A stretch of DNA of 64,000 nt from Scortum barcoo (GCA_023238725.1 CM041553.1:24046501-24110500); one strand, 5' to 3'. Counted from the stretch's first letter, positions 1 through 13,104 are shown. Notes: generated by a model from the letters alone, not told the origin. Program-made: numbers and translations.

Positions 1-309
1 GAGGTGAGAAGGGAGTCTATCAGGCATTGTTGGGTTACTTTTGACCCCTGTCACCATGCAGCTGTTAGGAATGTCACCCCCGTTTGTGTGGACTGTGTGT
101 GCTGGATGTGTTTGTTCAGAAAGGCTCCGATAGTTCAAGCAAAGCCCGGCTGCACTCACAATAAAAACAGAACTGACCTGAAATTACAGGCTCAGCACTA
201 CAATTATGTTCAGCTTTGTTGTTTGGATAAGTTCAAAATAGAAGATTTGAGGGAAAACATGCATTAATAATTGACTTTTTGCAACCAAACCAACCTGACC
301 TGCGAATGT

Positions 310-400
310 CCAATCACAGCTTAGCAACCGTAACCAGGCACGGCAAATCTGCCAAGCTTTGGATTTCTCAACTTGTTGTGCATGGTGTGCTTGAGGCTGA
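310..400 (+). repeat. Dispersed repeat, copy 1 (partner at 7845-7930)
   Basis: Shares, in order, the blocks CTTAGCAAC, AGGCACGGC and TTTGGATTTCTC with 7845-7930, with similar spacing. The similarity is visible by eye and covers about 80 bases, so these are probably two old copies of one interspersed element. The family is not recognised. Confidence 0.45.
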
Positions 401-1354
401 AATAAAAGTGATACTCTGCATGTAAAATGTGGAAAGGGGCATCAAGAAGCACACTGTTGACTACACTGTGGGGTCACGTTAAAAAAGCACCATTCACGAC
501 TATCATGAGCAGTATTGCCTCACTGCATGGAAATCAGTCCTGGATGCTATCAAAGAGCCTGTTTATGCTTGGTTATAAAATTTAGGGGATCAAAGTGTAC
601 AGTGTCTCTATGCATCTCCAAGGGGTCCAGCTGATGTTCATGTCGTTACTGCCTACTTTACGTAGGCTAGAAGGTCAGAAGTCCTCACGCACAGTTATTA
701 CATCAGGCGACATATTTCTTCTGCACAGGCTAGCTAAGAAAACAGAAATGTTTAATAACTAAGACAGTGCATGTATGAGCTGTTCAAATAGTTGAGATTG
801 GCATAACAAAGTTATTTATTACTTGCAGAAAGGCACCGAACAGGACTCAGTGATGACACATTTTCTTGTGGCGTCCTTTGGGTGGACACATCAGGACACA
901 TTAGTGTTTGCACTACAAAAGGCTTAGCGGTCCACCTCGGCAAGTGGTTTGAGGGATCGGATCACTGTGCATCTTCGTGGTCATTTACACTTGTATTTAG
1001 TGAAGTCCAGCTGTGAACCAGTCGCCACAGATGCATGTTAATACCAGGTGTTAACAACTCTGATCTATACTGGATTTGTTAATGTTGATTAAAAAAAAAG
1101 CAGCCAAACAGGGATATACTAAAGTGAAATAACTGATCTGATTTCAAATCATCTTTTTTCTTATTTAAAATATTAGGACTAACTCACTCTTTAGTGCAAT
1201 ATAAAATCTGTATTTTTTTTCTTTTATTTTCATATCTGCTGCATGGATCATCAACTAGTGAGGATTCAGATATTTTGATATTTTAGATATTTTCTTTTTT
1301 TAACAATTGTATTTCTATTTCTAGAAAAAAATGCATATTTGAGATCCTTTTTAC

Positions 1355-1440
1355 AGAGTTTATATTAATATGAGTCAGATGGAAATGTTCAAAAGTGTCA
1401 GCTAAATCACAGAGCAAATGTTAGCATAATTAACTTGTAA
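1355..1440 (+). repeat. Dispersed repeat, copy 1 (partner at 9915-10020)
   Basis: Shares ATATTAAT.TGAGTCAG and AATGTTAGC.TAATTA with 9915-10020 in the same order. Old, diverged copies of an unrecognised interspersed repeat are the simplest explanation. No coding potential was seen. Confidence 0.45.
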
Positions 1441-1690
1441 TCAACAGACTAAAAAAGATAAATAAATTAAAATATAATCTTAAAAATAGAGCTTAAAACT
1501 AAAAATAGAAATCAGTTGGAACCCAGTGAGCTACATGTGAGTTTAACTAAAGCCAAACTGCATGTAACTCTGAATTAATTATACAGCATTAAAATCCTGA
1601 AGTGTGTGTGTGCAAGACTGAAATTACGAAATATCAACATTAAAAAAAAAGGCACCAACTGATGCAAATCAACCAAATGAAGTCCTGATG

Positions 1691-4600
1691 AATGTGTTTG
1701 CATGTGCATGTGTGAGCAGTGTGTGTGTGTGTGTGTTAATCTGTGTCATGTGTGTCAGGGTCTGCAGCCCCAGAGGACCAAAGTCTCTTTTGATACGGAA
1801 TGAAAGGCCAGCGGTGGCGGCAAAGACTAGCCGAGGCGAGAGAAAACATGAAAGCGGCAGCCATAATTATGCTTAACCCTCACCCCTTAAGGAGAGATTT
1901 GGTGATGTAACATCATTCTGCCTTCATGTGGCTGATAAAACACCAGCACCTCGCTCTACCTATTGCCAAAAAAAACAAACAAACAAACAAACAAGAAAGA
2001 AAGAAAAAACCCAGACACATATGTTGTAAATACACACTTGATGGATGGGAGAATGAAGTAATCGCAGGATGCAAGAATAAAACACTTGAAATGTTGAAAG
2101 CAGCTGCTGTAATGGCTCTCACTCCATAATTATACCCAACCCTTCGCAGGGTGAGAATGGACGTGCAGCATCTCACCACCTCTATCATGCTACTCACACA
2201 CACACATATATGTAGATGCACACATGGACACACACTCATAGAGATGTACATGCACTCCTTTATCTCAATACGGTAATAACACTAATGATATCCCATGGGT
2301 ACCTCAAAGTATAAAGGAGGGACTGAAGACGGAGAGTGGGAGAGAGAAAGAGTGGGAGAGTAAGAGTCTTTGTGAACAGTATGCTCTCATCTCTGTTGGC
2401 AGGAACGCCATTTGTGAGTCTGTAAGATGTTTAAATAGAGACAGCAACTGACGCGTGCGCACACACACGCCTTCGGAAACACACACACGTACACACCAGC
2501 AAGTGTGTGCACTCGCTAGAAGACAGAGACTGGGGGAATGGAGAAGAAAAGAGGATTTAAGCGACACTGGCAGGCTCTCACACTGTTTTTAGGTCAATGA
2601 CAAGAAGCCTATTCAACAGACAGACACATGCAGGCGCGCAAGTTAAACGTACGCAAACACTCGCAGCGCTGTGCACATGAGTGCAGCTCAAACACACACA
2701 CAAGCTGTGCGTACGCGCAAAATATACTTAGCTGCATTTACTGTCAACCTTCAACAAAGAATCTCTGTAACGGTACTAGAAAGGCTTGACAGATATCACA
2801 CTCTCCTCAGCTGTTATTTCTCCTTATTGTCCTCCGCTCTGCTTCATGTCTCTCTGTGTCCATCGTTTTTTTTTTCTGCTCTGTAACATGTAAACAGGAG
2901 TTTCCAAATGCTGTTTTCTACATGGAACGGCTCCATTTCCTGTGCTGTTTGGACACTGTGTGCTCCTGACCCACCATCTTGGCCGGGGTTCAAAGGGACA
3001 GTGTGCTTGTCTGTGGGTGAGTGTGCATATGTGTGTGTGTGTGTGTGTGTGTGTGAAGTGTGGGTGGAGGGGGGGTTACAGGAGCAGGCATACAGATCAA
3101 AGGGGGTTGAAAACAGTCTGTCATCCCACTAGGAAGCATCAACTCTCATACATATTCACCAGAGGAGATGAGTGTGTGCGTGTTTGTGTTCATGTGTGTT
3201 TGAATGAGGCCCACTCATTCGCTACCTCACTGTAATCGCTAATTTAATAGAACTTCCTCCCTTCATAAAATTAACCAATAAAGTCTGGTGGATATTATTT
3301 ATGTGTTCACTTTAAAGTGGGGGACGGGCAAGATGGGGATGTGTGTAGCTTGTAGTCATAGTGGTCACCTATTCAGATGTTAAAAATAATCCTAATCCTG
3401 TCTCAAATTCAAGCAAGAGATCAGATTGCTATGGACTGTAGGAAAATTACTGGGGTGGGAAGTTATATTTTACTTTTTAAAAAGCAAGACCATCCCCAGC
3501 ATTTCTAATAATTTTCTCTGGATCCTGCTTTGACTTGAAAAACTGGAACACCCTCCGAACCCAATATCTTAAATTAATATAACTATTGACTAATGAAGAA
3601 TTTAGAGTTTAACAATTTAACTCTTAATATATTAATGGTATAACACATGCTGACAACACCTGATGCTGAAGTTAAATTATACTGTAGGCCAACTTTATGT
3701 GACAAATTTGTCACGGCCAAATTTGTCAATCATAATAACTACATGTGTGCACAGATATGACAGTGGGAACTACTGCTGATAACAATAACATAGATAACAA
3801 TAATGATTATCTACCAAGATCTACGATTATTCTGTGAGTCTTTGTATCTGGCATGACTCAGAGACATGTGGCTGTACTCTGCATTTGGCGAAGTTGACTT
3901 TTATGACTTATTAAACACACTAAAGCCTTTAGTTTTACTACTCTTACAATTATTACTTTAAGAAAAGGTTCAAATAAAAATAAAAAACCCTGTTTTTTCC
4001 ATTTCTGACTCTCCCCCGCCACCTCTAATCATTTTGTACAGTCCCTTATTTCCTCTGAAGACACAACTAAACAAATGAAATATTGATCAATGGATGCAAC
4101 ATTAGTGAAATAGAGATGGAGTCTTATGTTATTGGCATTATTATTAAATGATCCAAGTTGGTGATGGCTTGGCGCAGTAGAAACAGGTGAGAGGATTAAA
4201 GTCCAAACTGTGTCAACAGTTTGTGTGGAGCCAAGAGAGAGTCCAATAAAACGGTGGACTTACTGTAAATGGTTCCTTTGGGCAAATGAGAATATCCAGT
4301 AAAGCAGAAAGGTGAAGATTAAAAAAAGAATCAATCATTGCCTCTCCAGGAATCAGTACTCGCCGAGCAGCACACGGTAGATGTTGTGGAAATTTCTGGT
4401 AAAAGATGATGAGTCTGTCGTCTGGATTATAAGTTCGGTTTTATTATCGAGAGGGAGAAATAAGTTTGTCAAAGCAATGATACCAAGCTGTTCTTGGGCG
4501 GGACATTTATACAGTGAGACGAGCAAACTTCTGATGTTAGTTTCTGGGCAGATTGAGGACTAGAAAGAGAAAGCGACTGAAAACACAAGACATGTCCCTG

Positions 4601-5540
4601 TTTCATGAGTCTGTTAAAAAGGTCAGATACGCTGCTTAGAGAGTAATTTATAGGAAAATAACAATAAGTGTGTAAAGTTCATAGAGTCAACAAAGGTTCA
4701 TGGTGTCAGTTTTTTTGTATTACAGTAGGAAATACAGCAGGGTCTGCATACAAACTGGCACTCACGTTCTTCCAAATGTACTTTTTCTCAGTCATACTTT
4801 GCTTTTGTGCTTTTCTTTTAGAGTACAGATCTTAAATATCCAATGTTTTTTAGACCTTTTCCATCCTTTCTATTCTCCTCCATTCTGGTTTGTTTGGTAT
4901 GTCTTTGCCCCTCCCACAGTCACAGGTGTCACTAATATATCTCTCACTTTCAAGGCTTTAAAGGGCTACTGCACATATTTTCTCCAATTTCCCCTTTTTC
5001 TGATACACTCATAGTGGTGAATTGTGTTTTAGTAATCTGCTAAAACCTAAAAACTCTTCACTGGGTCCTGCAGGAGTTTCTGCAGCCTTCTAGGTCTTGA
5101 GATTAGAGACATGAACAGTTTTCATGTCCTGAGCAGTATCTCCTAGAACAACTTTGTTTTTTAGAAATCCATGTTGTCGATCTGCAAGGTCAGTACCTTT
5201 CTCTCTTTTTTTGTCAAGATTAGATGTGGATTTCTATCTAGTCCTTTACTTAAATTGCTGTGTATTTCTTGGGGAAGGTTGCAGCCTTTAAATTCCTCCA
5301 TATCAGCTTGGAGCTAATAACAAGCGACATCTCACGCAGGTGCATCTGGAAGTAAATCTTTCCAAGAATTTTCTCCTCTGGATTTTTCATCTTCCTGCCA
5401 GCTTGTAAATCCCCAGGTGTTACACCAGCAGTTTCTCAAACAGCAAAGCAGTTTAAGGCACACCTGAACTCCGGTTGATACTTACAATTATTTTCATCCA
5501 CATTTCAAAGCACACTTAAACGTACCTGTAAGGCCTTCTA
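1691..5540. other. Intergenic with GT microsatellites, no gene seen
   Basis: No exon recognised. Open frames here are cysteine- or valine-rich translations of GT/CA tracts. GT runs occur at about 1718-1736 and 3031-3055, CA-rich tracts around 2195-2235 and 2460-2500, and an AAAC repeat at about 1973-1993. Non-repetitive, higher-complexity blocks near 1800-1880 and 2095-2145 each contain a CCATAATTAT motif and could be conserved non-coding elements; that is a guess from texture only. Confidence 0.5.
3031..3055 (+). repeat. (GT)n microsatellite
   Basis: An uninterrupted run of about 12 GT units. It generates spurious valine/cysteine-rich open frames on both strands. Confidence 0.95.
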
Positions 5541-5890
5541 AAGCAGTGGTTCCCAACCGTATTTGGCTTGATCCCATGATATAAAGCGGAGCATCTGCAT
5601 GCACATCTATCAGTTTGGCAGCTGATTTGAAGAGCAATTTTTCCCATTACACACTCCACATTTCACTTGGATAAGTTGAAGATGTCTGAAGAGTTAAAAC
5701 TGTACAGTATCTTGCAAAGCAAGAAAGAGAGAAAAGTTAGAAAAGTAAAGTTCGAAAAGCACTAAAGCACTATTGTGTTGCAGAAGTTTTTTCTTATTTT
5801 CCATATTGTTTATCATCCTGACAAACCTTCGATTCCTCTCATGACCTCTCATGTAGGTCACAACCCCCCACACTGGGAAATTTATGTTCT
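5541..5890. mobile_element. Probable non-autonomous hAT-type DNA transposon relic
   Basis: The left edge reads GCAGTGGTTCCCAACC followed by a TGGCTTG.TCCC block, a terminus widely seen in hAT-type elements in vertebrates. The right part has TAGGTCACAACCCCCCACAC.TGGGAA, which resembles a decayed inverted copy of the same terminus. The interior has no transposase. Family assignment is from memory of typical termini. The 8-bp target duplication expected for hAT was not confirmed. Confidence 0.55.
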
Positions 5891-8339
5891 GGAAGTGCCG
5901 AGTCAAAGGCAGCTGGATGTGTGCAGAGGTGTCTAACTGAAAAATCTTTACAATCTAGCTGCCTTTGACGTCTAGGTATCCTACTACCAGGACTACTGAG
6001 CGGCTTCATACACATGCAGTCAGGGACATTTTACAGCTCCATCTTTTAGTCATGTTGTTCTGCGTTTGGATCAGGAAATTCAAACCATCGGGTGAAATAT
6101 TCCACAGTTACCAACAGGAATTGATTACTCTCTGGGCCATTATGTGCATGCTTTGCATTTCATCACACCTTTTGACTGGAATCTTTCCAACAAGCTTCTA
6201 ATTATCTGCTTTCAGATGATAACAAATATTGCAGCCCCCGATGAAGTTATTCCCTACATCTGCCCACATTACAAGCTGGCACACAACTTAATAAAGCCAT
6301 TTAAACATTTTGAAGATTTCAGCTCGCTCACTTAAAACGGTTTTGATGATAGCTGGTTGGTGGAATGTAACAACTGCAATGGAGATGATTATCTTTTTTG
6401 TAGTGTGCTTTATCTTCCATGATGACAAAATCCTGTCCCATTTTTGTCGTTATGTGAAGATTTGATCGATGACGCCACCTTTATATTGTCTTTATCTTTT
6501 AAGCACAACGCTGTCATTTTGCTTGCAAGCAACCCAGCCAGCAAAAGTGTTCCTATCAATGAGAGGAATCTGCTCTGGCATTTTACAAACTGTGTAAACA
6601 CTGATAGAGGGAGTGTAAGAATGAACAGTTTCAGTGGAAACAACAGAAGCCAAAATGCACGAAACGCTCCATCTGAAAAGCTAATGGCTGCCATAACTCA
6701 CCGGCAGCTTAACACCTCCCTTAAGACCCTGAATCTGTTTATGTATGTGTGCGCGTCCCCGCATGTGTGTGAGAAATTGATTTATCCATTCTCGGACAAT
6801 TTAAGCACTGTCCATTTTGGATGAACCCATTTAACAGTGTTCTGTGTTAACAAATCCTGCAGGATTCTTCAGCTACGGAGTTATTTAAATAGAGCGAGAC
6901 AGAGGAAGAGAGTTCGATCTACAAGAAGGGGAAAAAGGCTTTCCTTTCAACATGTTACAGGGCTGAAGTTGTTGCGTTCAAACAAAAGTGTTGATGAAAA
7001 GCATGCATAATTTGAACTCACATATGAGGTCTTTGCCACCTGTCATGCAGTGCAGGAGAATATCGGGCTGTCACACTAGTGCATCGGCCTCGTGGGCTAC
7101 TCCTGTGCCAATCCTGTGGAATAGCTTTCCTCCCCTGCAAAAATGTACCCTCAGGCAACAATAGACAGGCTTAGTTTGGGTGTGTGCGAGCGTGGCTGTG
7201 CATGTACATGTCCGTGTACATGTCTTTGTCCGTGTGCCTGCACGGATATTTGTGTGCAGCGCATGTGTCAAGGACAGCTGTTCCTTCTGTTTCTTAGTAG
7301 GGCCTCAGGCAAATCCCCATCCAGCCTGTCCAAACGCTCCTTTCTTCAGGGGACAGCGATAGATTGTCACCATTCTCCGCCCTTAATAAATCCTTCCCGA
7401 TGGCGACCAACACAATCTGAAACCTCCCCAGCTCGAAATTTGTGTGCTTAATTTCCACGCTGGTAGGCCGGGACTTGCAGCTGGAAGTATTTTCTGCATC
7501 TCTCAGACATCAAGCTCTACATATACTGTATAGTTCATGGGTGAGTCTGTGGAGGTCACATAGAATCAAATCAGGACACAGAGAGGAGCCAGAATTGTCC
7601 CAAGCAGAACCAACTATCATAACAATAAATAGTGACCAGGGATCTCTTAACTCCATACAACCATGAGACAAAAGACAAAAATATAAGAACAGAGACAACC
7701 AAACCTGGGTGTCGGATTAGGGTTAGGTGAGTAGTGAGCAGTGGAAAATATTTAAATTAATTAAAACCAAAGATATGGCTTCATACTCAAACTGAAATTG
7801 ACTCAGCTGTTATTATATTCACTAAACACCATCCCCGAGCAGCGATTGTCCATAACCATAACTTAGCAACAGGAACAAGGCACGGCTTTGCTTTGGATTT
7901 CTCCACAAGCTGAAGCAATGAGCAAGCAGTACTCAACATGTAACTCACTGTCTTTTTTTAGCCTTTACAACAGCAAAAGCACAAGAAAGGAAGTGACAAC
8001 TGTGTTTATTGTGTACTGTGTTCATTACTTTTGGATGTCCCAAGTTAGTGACATAAAAGGTTTTTTATTTTCAAAAAACCTATTCAACCCTATTCAAAGC
8101 ACAAAAAAATGTCTAGGCTGGAAATAGACATATGTTGCCCTTACAGTCAGAAATTTTAAGTCTGTGGGCTCTCTCCTGGATATTTGTTTTAAAATGTACT
8201 AATACATTTTCAAGCAATTTGAAATGCAAAATGTTTATTTATAGATCACATTAAAGCCTACATCCTGTACTGTTAATCCCACTCAAATTAGGTTATTGAG
8301 CCTGAAAAAGTTTTGTTAATTTAGTCATTTATTCAAGTT
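5891..8339. other. Intergenic, no gene seen
   Basis: No exon recognised on either strand. The blocks 6120-6330 and 6455-6700 are of even composition, without repeats, and carry short open frames on both strands, a texture often seen in conserved non-coding sequence; nothing identifies a function. A degenerate dispersed repeat lies at about 7845-7930. Confidence 0.5.
7845..7930 (+). repeat. Dispersed repeat, copy 2 (partner at 310-400)
   Basis: Same ordered blocks as 310-400 (CTTAGCAAC, AAGGCACGGC, TTTGGATTTCTCC), in the same orientation. Diverged copy of an unrecognised interspersed repeat. Confidence 0.45.
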
Positions 8340-9180
8340 TAGCCATCCGATTAGCAAGCAGAGGATGAGAGTATGTGACGAACATAGAGATAAGATAGAG
8401 ATCTTTTGCTGAGTTTGCTCAAAAATTGACAACACAAGACTTGGGAATTGAGAAATAATATAGTAATAAATGTATAGTGTATGAGACGTAAATGCAAATA
8501 ACAGATTACCCGTAAGGACAAACAACAGCAATAGAACAATAATAAAATAGAATAACAATAAAAAAATAAGATAAATTAGTAAAACATGTGAACTAAGATA
8601 GAAAATAAAATAATGCACTGCTGCATTGAACAGTAATATTGGCAATGGTTTTGAAAAAAGTGATATTACACATGATATTGAAAAAGTAATACTGCACACG
8701 ATACTGAAAAAGTAATACTGCATATGATATTGAAATTTAATATTGCACATGATGTTGAAAAAGTAATATTGCACATCATACTGATATTATTGTGTGTCCA
8801 CTATTTCAGAAGGGGGAGGAGTTATGCATTTTGATGGCCACTGGTAGAAAGATGTAGACTGTTGGAGATGAGAGGCAGTGTTTATAACACTGAGTAGTTT
8901 CTTCAGTATCCTCCTCTCTGACACCTCCAGCGAAGACTCCAGTTCCACTCCCAGGACAAAACCAGCTTTCCTGATGAGCTTACAGACTCTGTTAGCCTTC
9001 ACCCTGCGGCCCCAGCACACCACAGCGTAGAAAATGACGCCGGCCACCGCTGAGCGATGAAACATCTGCAGCACGGTTCTGCAGACGTTGAAAAATACGA
9101 GCCTCCTGAGAAAATACCAGCAGCTCTGACCTTTCTCGCACAGAGCCTCTGTGTTTTTAGTCCGGTCAGACAATGAAAAC
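8340..9180 (-). mobile_element. L2-type LINE, 5'-truncated and decayed copy
   Basis: On the minus strand about 8860-9170 encodes the C-terminal part of a non-LTR reverse transcriptase. It includes YFLRRL, FNVCRT, FYAVVCWG, LIRKAGFVLG and SERRILKKLL, in the order seen in fish L2-like elements and in the same family as the copy at 61.2-62.4 kb. The AT-rich sequence from about 8860 down to 8340 fits a LINE 3' untranslated region, interrupted by a 26-bp tandem repeat at 8648-8776. Most of the protein is missing, so this is not a functional gene. Boundaries are approximate. Confidence 0.75.
8648..8776 (-). repeat. 26-bp tandem repeat, about five units
   Basis: Units begin near 8648, 8674, 8700, 8726 and 8751 and follow the pattern GATAYTGAAAAAGTAATAYT plus GCACAY, 25-27 bases each with a few mismatches. 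It lies in the probable 3' tail of the minus-strand LINE. No coding role is seen. Confidence 0.85.
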
Positions 9181-9193
9181 GCAGGCCTCTGAG

Positions 9194-9242
9194 TAGGGTT
9201 GCCACCTTCATTGTGGGCGAATAAGTGGCACCTTGGCAACCC
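9194..9242. repeat. Short inverted repeat, MITE-like
   Basis: GGGTTGCCA at the left edge and TGGCAACCC at the right are perfect reverse complements about 48 bases apart, at the 5' edge of the LINE relic. It may be a tiny non-autonomous DNA element or one end of a larger one. No target duplication was confirmed. Confidence 0.35.
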
Positions 9243-9554
9243 AAGGGACATGAATCAATAAGGGGGTCTGGAGGTCCTCCCCTCATGAGATTTTGAATGT
9301 CAGAGCCCATCGAAATAATGCCAAACATATTTGTTAGTCTTCATCTGAAAAGTTGCTTCTCTTAAGTTAAAAGTGAAAACATAATTTGAGAATATGAATG
9401 AATAAAGACACACACGAGTAGCCAAACAGGGACATGTGAGAACAAAATTACAGTCTGATTTTAAAGGTACCCCTTTCTATCTATCTATTTATAAGTTTAT
9501 TAGTTTCCATGACTATCAACTCATGACATTTTATCTGGGACATGAAGCATTAGT

Positions 9555-9840
9555 ATTAGATTTGTAAGATAAAATATTCCTCTATTAGTCCCACCACAGT
9601 GGAGAAATTCACAGTGTTACAGCAGCAAGTGATCACAAAAGTAGAAAAAAACTCAGAAAAAAAGTAGTGTAAGAAGATATAAGAGATATAAGAAAATGTA
9701 CAATTCAAACAAGAGGAGAAGTATAAAAAAGAGAAAAATGGGAACAATATATACAGGGAAATATAAAAAGTATTGCACATTAAGTGAAGTTGTTCTGAAT
9801 AAATACATATAAATAAATATATTGTTCATTTTGCTCATGG
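9555..9840 (-). mobile_element. LINE 3' tail fragment
   Basis: On the minus strand the fragment ends TGCTGTAACACTGTGAATTT then CTCCACTGTGGGACTAATAGA, the same kind of end (TGCTGC..AATTTCC..GGGAT.AATAAA) as the LINE at 62.36-62.40 kb. The remainder is AT-rich without coding sequence. It is most likely the 3' end of a second L2-like copy in the same orientation as the one at 8.3-9.2 kb. Confidence 0.55.
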
Positions 9841-9914
9841 ATGTACATTATAGTGCAGTTAGCACTACACCTTGACTTTTGCTACCAAATGCATGTTTAA
9901 GACCTCTTCCACAG

Positions 9915-10020
9915 GAGTCATATTAATGTGAGTCAGTCGGAGGCTTTAAAAAGTCTGCTGGGGACGGACAAGGTTTCAACTAACTCACACAGCTAATGTT
10001 AGCTTAATTAGTTAGCTACG
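9915..10020 (+). repeat. Dispersed repeat, copy 2 (partner at 1355-1440)
   Basis: Carries the same ordered blocks as 1355-1440 (ATATTAATGTGAGTCAG and CTAATGTTAGCTTAATTA). Diverged copy of an unrecognised family. Confidence 0.45.
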
Positions 10021-12918
10021 GCCGATGAAACCTTCGAGTCACAGTTCAGCCACATTTCAGCCGACAAAAATCGACCGGCGAGAAATGAGAAGTCTGCCTA
10101 CGTCCAAAGACAGCCCAGAGAAATGTGGTTATTATTTCTTCTATTTCTACATGAATGAACTTTGCTGCTACTTTTGGGAAACTGGGGATTGATTGAGTCG
10201 GGTCATAGATGGAGTTTAGTTGTCATGGAGGTGAAAATTCCCATTTCTTTCTAAACCCCTTTAAGGAGTTCATTCTTGACCTTGGTTACAGTGGCTGAAA
10301 AATCGATCTAACCACAAGATCCATTTAGCCGCTGTTCTGGAGCTCTCAATCATCATTCGTGACCTGGACTAAATGTATTTTCATGACAACTGGGCAAACT
10401 CCATTAGCCGATGAAGATCATCTGAAAAACTTAAAGTATATATGATATGTTGCTATGATGCTTAATATGCAAGGCTGCTTAAAATGACTTACATATATGT
10501 TGATTCATGTTCATCTCTGGTTTATCTTACTGGCCCGAATATCTTTGTGAATAATTTTTTTCCCAGTCAAACTCCTGGCTAAGCATTTTAGGAGCATTTA
10601 GGGAAACTTTTCTTTCAGCTTACAGAGGTTTTTCAGCACACTCCCCCCTGAGGTTTACCTGCGGCTACCCTCGAACGCCCACACACACAGAAAAACACAG
10701 AATCTCATAAAGGAGTATTAGGAAAGACTTGATACCTACCCTCTCTCTGTGGATGTAAATACTGGAAATAAAAAAAATACACACACACATATTACATCTC
10801 TCTAGATGGCAGTTTTGCTTAAAGACTTGCACAGCATTTAGTCAAAGCAGGAACCAGCAGATCTCCTAATGATTGTTAATGCACGCACCTCCATATTTCA
10901 ACCTTTCTCCAGAAGTTCGGTCAATATTTGTTTCTCCCGGCAAGTTCAGATTTGATATTTTATGTTGCTCTTTCCATCGTATGCTGCTATTATTTTAATA
11001 TATACTATATAGACTTTTATTATATTGCCTTATGTCCTTGGCTATGGATGGCAGCAGTTCATTGTCATCAGTGTATTCTTGTGATCTATGTGTTAATATC
11101 TGACTGAAAACCATTACGAATAACAATAATAAAATTAAAGTTATTGATGCTACTGTTAAATTGTGGACACTGTTGAAAAAGTTCCAGAAAAATCAAAAAC
11201 TGTCTAAAGTTTCAAACCGGCTGTTAAGTTTTCCATTCAAAGCCTGTTCAAAGTGGTAACAGACATTTTTATTGCCAAAAGAATATACTATTAAGGTTAG
11301 TTTAAATGTACCTTTATTCTGGGAGCTGACAGTAACTCTGCTCACAAAAGGATCATGTTCTTATTCACATTGCAAATGTCAGGCTTACATAAAAAGCCAC
11401 TATGACTATTACTGTCAATTGGAAGATATTTGTAGAAAAAGACATTATTTAATGTTGCATTAACAATGAACTTTGGTGGCAGGTACTTTGGATTTGTTGG
11501 ACAGAAATGCAAAAAAGTTCACACGTTTTTCAACTGAAGTTACAGTTTTACAGTAAGATGATTTCTAAACAGGGGTTATGCAAACTTTTTTTTAAATCAC
11601 AAAATAAATAAGTTTATGTAGATTCAATTAGCATTTCAGATGTATGTCATTATATGATCCCTTTATGAATCAGTTTTATACATTCGTTAACATTTTACTA
11701 TCTTAAATGTATGATATTTTATCCTATAAATGCTCTTGCTTTAGAGTATGGATCTATTAATATTTTATGATTATAACTTTCATTTCTTGTATGTAAAGCA
11801 GTTTGAAAACCGCATCACTGTTTGCATTGTGTCGTATAAATACATTTCCAACTTTCCTGTCAGCTGTGATAGGTCCAAGCTGCAGTGCATTAACAGAGGA
11901 AAATCCCTCAATTTCCCCTGAAATTACTGTGGCAGGTAACACTGCAGGAATGCCCCATATTGAGGGTATTTGCAGCAGTGATCACACATGACCTGTTGTG
12001 ATTGGAGCCAAACTTAATAAGGGAAAGATTTTTTTTCCTTGCCCTGAGACAGGACCTCTGCAAGAACCTTTTGCTTGATTGGAACAGACCTTGGGCTTCA
12101 AAATGCCCCTTCAGAAAGCTGAGGCTGATGGTTATTCACTCTGAGGAGAAAAAAAGTCAATTCCAAAGAAAACACATCTCAGTGCAGCAGAGTGACCAGC
12201 TCAGTAGGCTTACACCACGCACAGAAAAAGGAGGAGAGACATAATCAGAAAAAAATCCTTATGACTTTAGGTTGATCAGGCAGAAAGCCGTATAAACCAC
12301 CTTCTGCCTCAGTCTGGGAGTTGTCTTGTATCAGCGTGCTTGCCCTATAAACACAGGGCATACACTTTATAGCCTGCAGCTACACAAGAAAGGCTCATTT
12401 TCAGATTACACAATTTTCTTTACAGCAGAGTTCGGCCATGATCACAGAAATAGTTTCACACTCTGTGTTTATCTGCGCCCTGTGTTTATTTATTTTATTA
12501 GGCAGCATTATCAAATGGTACATGGTTGCTTTGTGTTTGGAAGGAACATTCGAGAAATGTGCCGTATCATCATCTTCTATTCTAGAGAGCTGTTTGTTTG
12601 TTAATTATATTGTAAGAGGCTTACACTGTATGGTGCTGCGTGTATTTTTACTGAAATTACATGCACTCACAGGGATGCAGAGCTCCCAGCTTCACCTGGT
12701 ATGTGCTTAATTGTGTGCATGTCTGAAAATATTGCATATATGCTGTATGTATATGTGTTGTTTAAGTACAAATCTATAGACAATAATCAGTAATTCCCTT
12801 CTGTTTCATATATCTTTTGAGCATTGTTTGTATGTTGTGGATGATGCATTGTTTGCAAATTACACTTCAAAAGACTAAACGATTAATGTTCGTCTATTGA
12901 TTTGTATTGTACAACGCA

Positions 12919-12941
12919 TACACACACACACACACACACAC
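12919..12941 (+). repeat. (CA)n microsatellite
   Basis: About 11 CA units. A second run of similar length lies 140 bases downstream. Confidence 0.9.
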
Positions 12942-13078
12942 TGTGCTGCATTTGCAAGGAGCTGATTTTTCTCTAACAGGAGACGTGCAAACATAAAACT
13001 GTTAGCTGCATGAAATTTAGCTCGGAGCCCACGGAGTAACCACATTTTCTTGGCTAATTGCAATACACCTTGGTGCAC

Positions 13079-13104
13079 AAACACACACACACACACACAC
13101 ACAC
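13079..13104 (+). repeat. (CA)n microsatellite
   Basis: About 13 CA units, the second of a close pair. Confidence 0.9.

Larger units (their letters stand above)
1..1690. other. Intergenic, no gene seen
   Basis: AT-rich sequence with no exon-like block on either strand: the longest open frames show no family resemblance and no splice-flanked conservation. It contains two stretches (about 310-400 and 1355-1440) that recur in degenerate form near 7.85 and 9.92 kb, listed separately. Confidence 0.6.

Noticed and set aside
1688..3235. Cysteine/valine-rich short frames around GT tracts
   Set aside because: They are direct translations of dinucleotide repeats.
6444..6824. 126-codon plus-strand open frame
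   Set aside because: Balanced composition but no recognised motif, no splice sites in phase and a competing frame on the other strand; more likely non-coding.
8648..8776. Possible CRISPR array (regular 26-base period)
   Set aside because: Units are contiguous with no unique spacers and the context is a vertebrate LINE tail.
8787..9251. 154-codon minus-strand open frame
   Set aside because: Its middle is the LINE reverse-transcriptase C-terminus and its ends run into unrelated sequence; not a host gene.
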